Assembly (NCBI GenBank): GCA_016283615.1
Contig: JAEENG010000032.1
Location: forward strand, 1-64,000
Direction of reading: 5' to 3'
Source of the DNA: Treponema sp.
GTDB lineage: Bacteria; Spirochaetota; Spirochaetia; Treponematales; Treponemataceae
Length of the DNA stretch: 64,000 bases
Part shown: piece by piece, positions 1-7,298 of the stretch
How positions within the stretch are numbered: position 1 is the first letter of the stretch
How the letters are laid out: the number at the start of each line of letters is the position of its first letter
Position numbers and translations under genes: made by a program
Notes under the pieces: model-generated
The model's input: the letters and a program-made list of their open reading frames with translations, nothing else
Database searches by the model: none
Told to the model about the DNA's origin: nothing

Positions 1-713
1 AGTCCTTCGGCTCTTGCCTCTACTCTCGCTTCGGCCTTTGCTTCTTCAAGTTCTTCCCAGTACTGTTCTCTAAATGTCATAAACTGATTCCTCCATTCCA
101 GGTTTTTCTTAGCAAGAAGAAGTTTTTCAGAAAGCCGCCTCGTAAAATTTGTATCTGCGCTTTTTCCTTTAAGGAAATTAAAAAAGGCTCTTTCTTCTGC
201 TGATTCTATTTTATCACAGGCAGAAGAATTAAAAAAGATTTTATACGTACCGTCATCAAGATTTACTGTTCTGTCTTCCTTACAGTTATTTTCGAAACTG
301 TAGACCGGAAGCCCCCTTCCAAAAAGGTCGTTCAGACAGATAAAGATTATGTAAGTGTCTTTAAGTTCCGTGTAGTTCATTCCGGCGTTTAAATTACTCA
401 CATCTATTATTGACTGGTAATACCGCGCCCTCTTGGGAAGATTGGATTTATTTACAGTCTGCATTTCTATGTCAAAAATCCGATTGTCGTCTTTTGTATA
501 AACGTCAAACCTTACGGATTTTGAAGAAATAGACGCCTGCATGGTTCTTTCTGCGGCGGGCTTTTCAAGATGGTCAATTTTAATGTGCAGCAAAAGTTCC
601 AAAAGCTGCTTGCAAAGGTCAGGATTTGATTCCATGATTTTGCAGAATAAAAAGTTGTTTGCCAGGGTAAGGTTTTCCCAGCGGTCCGAGTAAGTTGATT
701 TGTAGTCACTCAT
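1..713 (-). CDS. Rpn/PD-(D/E)XK nuclease family protein (3' end beyond window)
   Basis: The reading frame starts at ATG 713-711 and runs off the left edge, so 237 codons are visible. It is a clear paralogue of the gene at 55608-56429: both begin with a [11 protein letters not shown] block and share the nuclease core. That core has an Asp in RFDVY (D70) and a DIEMQ motif (E83, Q85), followed by KRARYYQ. This is the PD-(D/E)XK arrangement of the PDDEXK_2/Rpn families, which act as DNA nucleases and are often annotated as putative transposases. The visible end is rich in Glu, Ala and Arg, as is common in this family. An internal ATG at 80-78 (codon 212) has GGAGG (minus strand, 94-90) nine bases upstream, so a small C-terminal product is possible. 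No neighbour suggests an operon. The family call is firm; the biological role is inferred. Confidence 0.85.
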   Translation of the reverse strand, partial: MSDYKSTYSDRWENLTLANNFLFCKIMESNPDLCKQLLELLLHIKIDHLEKPAAERTMQASISSKSVRFDVYTKDDNRIFDIEMQTVNKSNLPKRARYYQSIIDVSNLNAGMNYTELKDTYIIFICLNDLFGRGLPVYSFENNCKEDRTVNLDDGTYKIFFNSSACDKIESAEERAFFNFLKGKSADTNFTRRLSEKLLLAKKNLEWRNQFMTFREQYWEELEEAKAEARVEARAEG

Positions 714-765
714 AGTTTTCTCCATTTAATTTCTTTTTCACGAGAGCAGACAAAACTCTCCATCA

Positions 766-799
766 TATATATAGACACTGAAATTCAAAAACCGGCAAA
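766..799 (-). promoter_or_regulatory. Shared upstream element of the Rpn gene (copy A)
   Basis: Read on the minus strand, TTTGCCGGTTTTT (799-787) is followed 13 bases later by TATATATA (773-766). The same two blocks, 14 bases apart, precede the paralogue at 55608. TTGCCG could be a -35 and the TATATA block a -10, with a long spacer of about 19 bases. Conservation between the two copies is the main evidence; promoter function is inferred. Confidence 0.5.
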
Positions 800-825
800 G
801 AATGAAGAAAAAAAGTTAAAAAAAA

Positions 826-854
826 TTACATTTTGTTTTTTATTTGCCTATATT
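826..854 (+). promoter_or_regulatory. Possible sigma70-type promoter of the ABC importer
   Basis: TTACAT (826-831), a 17-base gap and TATATT (849-854) precede the ATG at 882. The -10 is good but the -35 is poor, and the region is very AT-rich, so chance matches are likely. Confidence 0.3.
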
Positions 855-881
855 CTTAAAAAGGTTTATTCTGAACTTACT

Positions 882-1928
882 ATGAGAAAATCAATTATTT
901 CTATATTTTTTGTTTTGATGGTTTTGCCTCTTGCTTTTGCAGGCGGTAAAAAAGACAAGGCTGCTGAAGTTCCTGCACAGGAAACAGCAGAAGTTCAGGA
1001 AGCGGCTCCTGCAGAAGAGGCTGTAAAAGAAGCGCTCGTTGTTCATTCTGCCGTTCTTAACGGACCAACAGGTATTCCAAGCGCATACTTTTTTGAAAAC
1101 AAGCCTGACCTCGGTGGCGCTGACCTTGAGATTGAAGTTTTGAACGGTGCAAACCTTGAACTTCCAAAGCTTTTGAAGGGCGAAGTTCAGATTGGTGTAC
1201 TGCCTGTAAACGTTGCCGCAAAAGCATTCAATTCAAGCCGGGCTGTAACTGCACTTGCTGTTATCGGTTACGGAAATGTTTACCTGATTACAACTGATTC
1301 AAACTATAAATCACTTGCTGACCTTAAAGGAAAGACTGTTGCTGTGGCAGGGCAGGGTGCAACTCCTGACTATATCTTCCAGTACATTCTCGGTAAAAAC
1401 AATCTGAACATTGGCGAAGATGCTGACAGTGTAAAGCTTGATTATTCAACTCCGAATGCTGAATTAGCAGCTGCCGTAATTTCGGGCAAGTTCCTGTACG
1501 CTGTTGTTCCGGAGCCTTTTGCAACTGTTGCAACTTCTAAAACCGCCTCTGTAAAACGCGCCCTCAACCTTTCGGATGAATACGGCAAATTCAACAACGG
1601 AAAAAATTATCCGCTTTCCCTTCTTGTTGCAAACACAAAATTTGCTTCAGAAAACAAGGAAATCGTAAACGCTTACATCGACGCTTACGCACAGGCTGTT
1701 GAATGGACAAACAAAAATCCGAACAAGGCAGGTGTTCTCGTTCAGAAAAACACTCTCGGTCTTATGGCTCCAATCGCCGCAAAAGCAATTCCAAACTGTG
1801 CATTCGTTTGCCAGGAAATTGCAGGTGAACGTCAGTCAATCGAAGACTTTTTGAATATTTACCTTTCTTTTGCAGCTCAGGCAATCGGCGGTAAATTACC
1901 ATCTGATGAATTTTATTACTCGCGTTAA
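882..1928 (+). CDS. ABC transporter substrate-binding protein, NitT/TauT (NMT1/THI5-like) type
   Basis: A 348-residue exported solute-binding protein. Residues 1-20 form a signal peptide ending AFA before GGKKDK. There is no lipobox cysteine, so signal peptidase I cleavage is likely. A short Ala/Glu/Pro-rich linker (about 25-50) precedes the periplasmic binding fold, which begins around LVVHSAVLNGPTG. The GxPSAYFFEN and IGVLPVNVAAKAF stretches fit the family that binds nitrate, taurine, thiamine-precursor or similar small ligands; the sequence does not define the ligand. The next gene encodes permease and ATPase in one chain and begins on the very next base in the same frame, so these two genes make a full importer. 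No riboswitch-like leader was seen upstream. Confidence 0.85.
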   Translation: MRKSIISIFFVLMVLPLAFAGGKKDKAAEVPAQETAEVQEAAPAEEAVKEALVVHSAVLNGPTGIPSAYFFENKPDLGGADLEIEVLNGANLELPKLLKGEVQIGVLPVNVAAKAFNSSRAVTALAVIGYGNVYLITTDSNYKSLADLKGKTVAVAGQGATPDYIFQYILGKNNLNIGEDADSVKLDYSTPNAELAAAVISGKFLYAVVPEPFATVATSKTASVKRALNLSDEYGKFNNGKNYPLSLLVANTKFASENKEIVNAYIDAYAQAVEWTNKNPNKAGVLVQKNTLGLMAPIAAKAIPNCAFVCQEIAGERQSIEDFLNIYLSFAAQAIGGKLPSDEFYYSR

Positions 1929-3431
1929 TTGGATTTAAAACGAATTAAACCCGCAGTAATTTTTATTCTTTCTCTGCTCATAATTCTTTTTATCTGGCAG
2001 GCATTAAGTTCCCTCGTAAACAGTGAACTTATCCTGCCGGACTTTTTTACTGTGGCAAAAAGTTTTGCCTCTCTTTTTACGGACAAAGCTTTTTATCTGG
2101 CTGTCGGCGCAAGTTTTTGCCGTGTTCTTGCGGCCTTTTTTCTGTCTGCTGCTGCCGGTCTTGTATTAGGTGTTTTGTGCGGACTTTCACCTGAAATTCA
2201 ACAGCTGTTGAATTTTCCAATTTCCTTTATCCGCTCAACGCCGGTTGTTTCCCTGATTTTGATTGCGGTTTTCTGGTTCCGCACAACTACGATTCCGGTC
2301 TTTGCTGCATTTTTGATGGCAGTTCCTGTAATCATAAGCGCCGTGAGTCAGGGGATTTTGAACACAAGTCCAAAACTTTTAGACATGGCCCGGGTTTACG
2401 GCTTTTCTAAAAAACAGAAACTTTTATACATCTATTTTGACAGCCTCCGCCCGTTTTTTACCGGAAGCCTGATTTCTTCTTTTGGAATGTGCTGGAAGGT
2501 GGTTGCTGCGGGCGAAGTGCTCGTTTTTCCGCGCCAAGGCCTTGGAACCCTGCTTCAGAGTGCCCGCATTCACCTTGAAACCCAGCGCGTTATGGCTTTG
2601 ACTGCCTGCATTGTTGTTTTGAGTTTTATTTTTGAACGCCTTCTTGCTTTTGTGCTTTCTCATATTCATTTTTCATCTGCTCAAATCCGGGGACCTGGCA
2701 AAAAATCAATTCAACAAAGAGAAACTCCTGCAGTTGAGTGTCCTTCGATAACTGTCAAAAATCTTTTTATGGAACGCGGCGGAAAGGTTTTGTACCGTAA
2801 TTTTGAAACTCAATTTGAAAGTGCTTCTGTTACGGCTCTGATTGCTTCCAGCGGAACCGGTAAAACTTCACTGCTTGATTATATAAGTTCAATTTTAAAA
2901 GCTGACGGCAGAATCAGCGGAAAAGTTGAATTTGACAGACAGCCTGAGATTGCATATATCTTCCAGGACGGAAGGCTTCTTGAAAACATGACTGTGCTTC
3001 AAAACGTAATGATTCCCCTGGTAAACAAATTTGACGAAGTGACTGCGAAAAATCGCGCCGGTAATTTTATAAATAAATGCGGTTTATCAGAAAAAGCTCA
3101 AAGCCCTGTCAAAAACCTGAGCGGCGGACAAAAGCAGAGGGTTTGCCTTGCCCGCTCCTTTGCATACGGCTGTAACATTCTGCTGATGGACGAGCCTTTT
3201 AATTCGCTGGATTTACCTTCAAAAATAAATTTAATTCAATTATTAAAAAGCCTTCTTAAAGACGACCCCAAAACCGTCATTTTTGTAAGCCACAATATCA
3301 GGGAAATTTCTCTTCTTTGCGATAAGGTAAAAGTTCTTTCCGGCTCTCCGCTTGAAGAAAAAGTGAATTCAAATACCGCTGAATTCAAGAATGTGGACGC
3401 GCTTGAAAAGGCTGTTTTACAAAACCTTTAG
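1929..3431 (+). CDS. Fused ABC importer: permease domain plus ATPase domain
   Basis: A 500-residue protein joining the membrane and ATP-hydrolysing subunits of a NitT/TauT-type importer. Residues 1 to about 245 hold several hydrophobic helices and an EAA-like cytoplasmic loop (MARVYGFSKKQKLLYIY). Residues about 270-500 are an ABC ATPase with Walker A ASSGTGKT (306-313), Q-loop FQDGR, signature LSGGQKQR (397-404), Walker B LLMDEP (D421, E422) and a SHN switch histidine. The first Walker A glycine is replaced by alanine. The start must be TTG at 1929, directly after the TAA of the binding-protein gene and in its frame, with no convincing ribosome site. Translation probably depends on coupling to the upstream gene or on stop-codon readthrough. 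Permease and ATPase are usually separate genes in this family. Confidence 0.85.
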   Translation: MDLKRIKPAVIFILSLLIILFIWQALSSLVNSELILPDFFTVAKSFASLFTDKAFYLAVGASFCRVLAAFFLSAAAGLVLGVLCGLSPEIQQLLNFPISFIRSTPVVSLILIAVFWFRTTTIPVFAAFLMAVPVIISAVSQGILNTSPKLLDMARVYGFSKKQKLLYIYFDSLRPFFTGSLISSFGMCWKVVAAGEVLVFPRQGLGTLLQSARIHLETQRVMALTACIVVLSFIFERLLAFVLSHIHFSSAQIRGPGKKSIQQRETPAVECPSITVKNLFMERGGKVLYRNFETQFESASVTALIASSGTGKTSLLDYISSILKADGRISGKVEFDRQPEIAYIFQDGRLLENMTVLQNVMIPLVNKFDEVTAKNRAGNFINKCGLSEKAQSPVKNLSGGQKQRVCLARSFAYGCNILLMDEPFNSLDLPSKINLIQLLKSLLKDDPKTVIFVSHNIREISLLCDKVKVLSGSPLEEKVNSNTAEFKNVDALEKAVLQNL

Positions 3432-3442
3432 TCCTCATTTTG

Positions 3443-3471
3443 TTGTAAAAATGCGCATTGTGCGGTAAAAT
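3443..3471 (+). promoter_or_regulatory. Promoter of the phosphoribosyltransferase gene
   Basis: TTGTAA (3443-3448), a 17-base gap and TAAAAT (3466-3471) lie 22 bases before the ATG at 3493. Spacing is ideal and both boxes are close to the sigma70 consensus. Confidence 0.5.
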
Positions 3472-3492
3472 AATAGAAATAAGGACAACAAT

Positions 3493-4095
3493 ATGATTAA
3501 AGAATTCTTACCATACGATCAGGTTCGTAACGATGCAATTAAACTTGGACACAAAATTTTGCAGGATGGATTTGTTCCTGACATCATTTATTCTTCGCTT
3601 CGCGGCGGAGCCTACATGTCAAATGTTATCAGCGAGTATTTTAAACTTGCCCTCAAGGACAAAAAACCTGTTTTGTATGCGGCAGTTGTTGCCCGCTCTT
3701 ATACTGACGTTCAGCAGCATGATGCCATCAGAATTGACGGCTGGACATACAGCCCTGAGTATCTGCGTCCGGGTGACAAAATCCTCCTCGTAGACGATAT
3801 TTATGACTCAGGCCGCACTTTGAACTACCTCGTAGAAGTTCTTCTCCAGAAAGGAATTCCGCGCTCTGACATCAAGGTTGTAGTTCATGACTTTAAGAAT
3901 TTTACATTCAGAAAAACTCTTCCAATCAAACCTGACTACTGGTGCCGTAAATTTGATATTACAAAACCGGAAGAAGACAGATGGATTCATTACATGAGCC
4001 ACGAACTTGTCGGTTTAAAAAAAGAAGAACTCGAAGAATACTATTACAAACAGGACGGAGAACTCCGCGACATTCTGGGACCGTTCTTTAAGTAA
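3493..4095 (+). CDS. Phosphoribosyltransferase family protein (purine-type)
   Basis: A 200-residue cytoplasmic protein with the PRPP-binding signature LLVDDIYDSGRTL around residues 96-108 and an N-terminal SSLRGGAYMSN loop typical of type I phosphoribosyltransferases. These enzymes move phosphoribose from PRPP onto a base, most often hypoxanthine, guanine or xanthine in purine salvage. The match is to the broad family, and the base specificity cannot be read from the sequence. It has its own promoter. The next gene follows after 20 bases. Confidence 0.8.
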   Translation: MIKEFLPYDQVRNDAIKLGHKILQDGFVPDIIYSSLRGGAYMSNVISEYFKLALKDKKPVLYAAVVARSYTDVQQHDAIRIDGWTYSPEYLRPGDKILLVDDIYDSGRTLNYLVEVLLQKGIPRSDIKVVVHDFKNFTFRKTLPIKPDYWCRKFDITKPEEDRWIHYMSHELVGLKKEELEEYYYKQDGELRDILGPFFK

Positions 4096-4115
4096 GGAAT
4101 AACAGAGAGATTTTT

Positions 4116-6215
4116 ATGATAAAAAAGTTACTGATTGCTGTTTTAGCTTCCTTTTTAACCTCTGCAGTTTTTGCCCAGAGAATCATTTCTCCGGTGGCAG
4201 GAAACTTTTCCAATAAACAGACCCTCGTACTTGATACAAGCGACGGGGCAGAGTGTTTTTATTCATTTACAGGAAGTGATCCTTTAACTTCGGGGTTTGC
4301 ATACGACGGCCCGATTTTAATTGACGCAATCGGCCGGGTAACTGTCAGAATCGCTGTCGTTTTTGGCGAAAACCACTCGGAAGAAGCGGAAGTTATTTTT
4401 AACGTTCAGGAAAACAATCCTTACAACGAAGACTCCGCAGAAAGTTATTTTATCAAAAATGTAGCCAATAAAGGAATTTTTACTTACACCGAAGACAATC
4501 CCTTAAAAATTCCAAATTCGTTTTCGTACTTCCTCGGTGACGGCGAAAAACCGCAGCTGCAGGGCAAAACACTTACAATGGACAGCGCAAACGTTTTATC
4601 GCGTTTTGTAAGCTGCAGTGTTGCCGAAGGAAACAACCTCTGGCGCTTTGTAATCTTTGTTCCGGGCGGGGCTGTCGGAGTCCTGTCAAAACAGTCAGTT
4701 CCATTTAAAATCCAGGACTGGAACACATTTATTTTTGAAGGTGAAAAATTAATTTATTCAATTGACGGCGGTGAATGGTCGGCTTCAAAAGTGCCTGTAA
4801 CGCTGGACCGTTCCGTAAAACACAAGATTTCATGGCAGTCAGTAGCCTACGAAAAGGGAAATCCGGTTCACAACTTTGTTCTGCCGGTTGAACCTAAACT
4901 TGTTTCTTCAAAAAACAGCCGCGGCGCCGCAACTTTCCGGATTGACGGTGACGTACGCTACAGAATGAGCGTAGTGTCTTCAAATGCGGCCGGTACAAAT
5001 TCAACAAATAAGGGACTTCTTTCAAGTGCAGTTTTTGACACTTTTGAAGGTGACAATATCCGTGGAGAAGCAGTATTTGAACTTTTCTGTGACGGGGTTA
5101 GCCAGGGCTTAAAGCGCGCTTACTACGATGTAGACAGACAGCCGCCTCTTCCTCCGAAGTTCAATCCGTCCAACAGGGGATTTTACTCACGCGGCAAGGT
5201 TGATCTCCAGATTAACAGCGAGCGCGACACTCAGATTTCTTATTCAATCAGCGCTCCGCTAAAAATAAGCGACACTGACTTTGAAGTACGCTCCCCGGAA
5301 CTGGACAAGGTTCAGACCGGAAGTTTTGTTCCGTACACTGATACAATCACACTTTTGAGCAGCAGCGAAACTCCTGTTTTTTATAAGGTAAAGGCTTTTG
5401 CAAAAGACAATGCCGGCAATACAAGCCTTATGAGCGAGTACCGCGTTATCATTGATGAATTTAATTATTACCTGGATTCAAGTTCAACTTCTGTGTCACC
5501 TGACGGAAGCCGCAAAAATCCGTTCAATTCTTTTGAGCAGGCTGTCGGAATTATCAACCAGGGACGCTTTGCACACTTTTTTGTAAAGGGTGAATTTATC
5601 CTTCCTGCAAAGGAGATTTTGATCAATTCCAACTGTGCTTTTACGGCAGTCGCTGAAAGCAAAATTATAATTCCGCCTCAGGGAAGCATTCTGCTCCGCG
5701 GCGCAAGCCTTGAAGCGCACAATTTGATAATTCAAAAAGAAAGAAGCCAGGCGTTTAATTCAAATACAAAGATGGTCACTCTGGAAAACGCAACTGCAAG
5801 TTTTTACGACTGCGAAATTATTTCTCTCTTTGATGAATCCGGAACTGCCTTTTCGGCACTCAATTCTGTAATTGAACTCAATTCGACCGGACTTACCGGA
5901 CAGGCTGATTCATACATTTGTGCGGTAAGCGGCCAGGATTCAAAAGTATTCTGTAAAAACGGACGTGTTTCCTGCGTGGCTCAGACAGCCGTAAACTTCA
6001 GTGTAAACGGCGGTTTGTTTGAATGCCGATCATCCAGCCTCAGAGTAACGGCTCATCTTGGCCGTATCGCTGAACTGTCAGGTACAAACTCACGCATGAC
6101 TGACAACGAAATGACGGGAACCTTTGAAAAGAAAGTGCGCGGAGTAGTGCCGGTCTGGTCTGACAGAGACACTTTGATTCTGGAAGATAAAAATAATTCC
6201 AGCACGGGCTTTTAA
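4116..6215 (+). CDS. Exported protein with chitobiase-C-like N-terminus and beta-helix-like C-terminus
   Basis: A 699-residue protein with a signal peptide (1-20, ending VFA). Residues 22-95 resemble the beta-sandwich domain found at the end of chitobiases and in many surface proteins (SPVAGNFSNKQTL, CFYSFTGSDP). The middle contains further Ig-like strands, including DRQPPLPPKF and a second FYSRGKVDL unit. Residues from about 450 resemble a right-handed beta-helix: DGSRKNPFNSFEQAV is the usual entry motif of pectate-lyase-like repeats, followed by short Asn- and Ser-rich turns. No catalytic residues are evident. It is probably a periplasmic or outer-surface structural or binding protein. Its stop overlaps the start of rnhB (TAATG). 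The specific function is unknown. Confidence 0.7.
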   Translation: MIKKLLIAVLASFLTSAVFAQRIISPVAGNFSNKQTLVLDTSDGAECFYSFTGSDPLTSGFAYDGPILIDAIGRVTVRIAVVFGENHSEEAEVIFNVQENNPYNEDSAESYFIKNVANKGIFTYTEDNPLKIPNSFSYFLGDGEKPQLQGKTLTMDSANVLSRFVSCSVAEGNNLWRFVIFVPGGAVGVLSKQSVPFKIQDWNTFIFEGEKLIYSIDGGEWSASKVPVTLDRSVKHKISWQSVAYEKGNPVHNFVLPVEPKLVSSKNSRGAATFRIDGDVRYRMSVVSSNAAGTNSTNKGLLSSAVFDTFEGDNIRGEAVFELFCDGVSQGLKRAYYDVDRQPPLPPKFNPSNRGFYSRGKVDLQINSERDTQISYSISAPLKISDTDFEVRSPELDKVQTGSFVPYTDTITLLSSSETPVFYKVKAFAKDNAGNTSLMSEYRVIIDEFNYYLDSSSTSVSPDGSRKNPFNSFEQAVGIINQGRFAHFFVKGEFILPAKEILINSNCAFTAVAESKIIIPPQGSILLRGASLEAHNLIIQKERSQAFNSNTKMVTLENATASFYDCEIISLFDESGTAFSALNSVIELNSTGLTGQADSYICAVSGQDSKVFCKNGRVSCVAQTAVNFSVNGGLFECRSSSLRVTAHLGRIAELSGTNSRMTDNEMTGTFEKKVRGVVPVWSDRDTLILEDKNNSSTGF

Positions 6216-6808
6216 TGAACTTGATTTGCGGACTTGATGAAGCAGGGCGCGGACCTCTTGCAGGCCCTGTCGTTGCAGGCTGTGTAATTCTGCCTGAAAA
6301 CTTTCCTGTAGAAATTTTAAACGATTCAAAAAAACTTTCGGAAAAAAAACGGATCGCAGCAGAAAAAATAATTAAAGAAAAGGCCTGCTGGGGAATCGGA
6401 ATTATCGACCACGAAACAATCGATAAAATCAACATCCTTCAGGCAAGCATGCAGGCTATGAAAAATGCATATGAAATGATGATGATAAAACTTCCGGACT
6501 GGCTTAAAGAAAATAAAATGCAGTTCAACCCTGAAGACATTGTTTTGTCAGCCATCACCGACGGAACTACATGCCCGCCTGTTTCATGCGAAGTACGCGC
6601 TGAGCCAAAGGCAGACGGTAAGTATCCGTGTGTTATGGCCGCAAGCATTCTTGCAAAAGTGTGCCGTGACAACATGATGACCGAATACGATAAACTCTAC
6701 CCGCAGTACGGATATGCAAAACACAAGGGCTATCCGACACCGGCCCATAAAAAAATATGCCGCGAGATCGGACCAAGTCCAATCCAGCGGCTTTCGTTCA
6801 GTTACTGA
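6215..6808 (+). CDS. rnhB: Ribonuclease HII
   Basis: A 197-residue enzyme that cuts RNA in RNA-DNA hybrids and removes single ribonucleotides from DNA. The N-terminal GLDEAGRGPLAGPV motif carries the first two acidic ligands (D8, E9). The ITDGTT block and the later AASILAKVCRD block supply the others. Length is normal for RnhB. The ATG shares bases with the stop of the upstream exported-protein gene, so the two are co-translated. The 3' end overlaps the convergent PUR-protein gene by 7 bases. Confidence 0.95.
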   Translation: MNLICGLDEAGRGPLAGPVVAGCVILPENFPVEILNDSKKLSEKKRIAAEKIIKEKACWGIGIIDHETIDKINILQASMQAMKNAYEMMMIKLPDWLKENKMQFNPEDIVLSAITDGTTCPPVSCEVRAEPKADGKYPCVMAASILAKVCRDNMMTEYDKLYPQYGYAKHKGYPTPAHKKICREIGPSPIQRLSFSY

Positions 6809-7212
6809 TTGTCATCTGAAGCAGGCTTTGATTTGATGTGAATCACTTTGCCTGTGCGTTTGATTCCGTCAGGTTTGCGTTTGTCATCATCACCTTTTTT
6901 GCGGTAGATGCGCTTTTCAGAACCTGCTCCGTATTTTGCTTCCTTTGCAGCCTTCTTTTCTGCGCGGGCCTTTTTACGGTTTTTCTGTTCCTTATCGATA
7001 AATTTGAGCGCTGTATCAAGTCCGCCCAGAACTTTCTGCATGTCTTCTGCAAAAATTGCAATCTGGTGACGGTCAAAATCTGCTCCGTCGCCTTTTTTAC
7101 TCTCTACAATCTGGAGAAAAACATCACCGGTACGGTTTTCTTTTACGTTGAAAAAATACGAACGGTTTTCCAAAACTACTTCTGTTGTATAAAGTTCACC
7201 GCGAATTCCCAT
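6802..7212 (-). CDS. PUR-domain nucleic-acid-binding protein (DUF3276, BpuR-like)
   Basis: A 136-residue protein. Residues 1-60 match the PUR-alpha-type repeat of spirochaete and Bacteroidetes DUF3276 proteins: GELYTTEV, SYFFNVKENRTGDVFLQIVESKK and FDRHQIAIF. The Borrelia member BpuR binds DNA and RNA and controls gene expression. The C-terminal half here is a long Lys/Arg/Ala-rich tail, which fits nucleic-acid binding and is probably unstructured. The ribosome site AAGGAAGGA is strong and well placed. It has its own promoter in the short gap behind the cysteine desulfurase gene. Family call from motif recognition; targets unknown. Confidence 0.8.
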   Translation of the reverse strand: MGIRGELYTTEVVLENRSYFFNVKENRTGDVFLQIVESKKGDGADFDRHQIAIFAEDMQKVLGGLDTALKFIDKEQKNRKKARAEKKAAKEAKYGAGSEKRIYRKKGDDDKRKPDGIKRTGKVIHIKSKPASDDNQ

Positions 7213-7269
7213 ATCATCCTTCCTTAAAAATGTAATATGATTTTATAAAAACTTTTGTGTGCGAAGTTA

Positions 7270-7298
7270 ACTATACTTGTATTTGAACTAAATTTCAA
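7270..7298 (-). promoter_or_regulatory. Promoter of the PUR-protein gene
   Basis: On the minus strand TTGAAA (7298-7293), a 17-base gap and TATAGT (7275-7270) lie upstream of the ATG at 7212. The -35 overlaps the last codons of the cysteine desulfurase gene. Confidence 0.5.

Noticed and set aside
1-713. Insertion sequence at the left edge
   Set aside because: The gene belongs to the Rpn/PD-(D/E)XK family often labelled transposase, but no terminal inverted repeats or target duplications are visible.
714-881. Riboswitch before the ABC importer
   Set aside because: The gap is AT-rich with no recognisable TPP, cobalamin or SAM motif and no strong folding.
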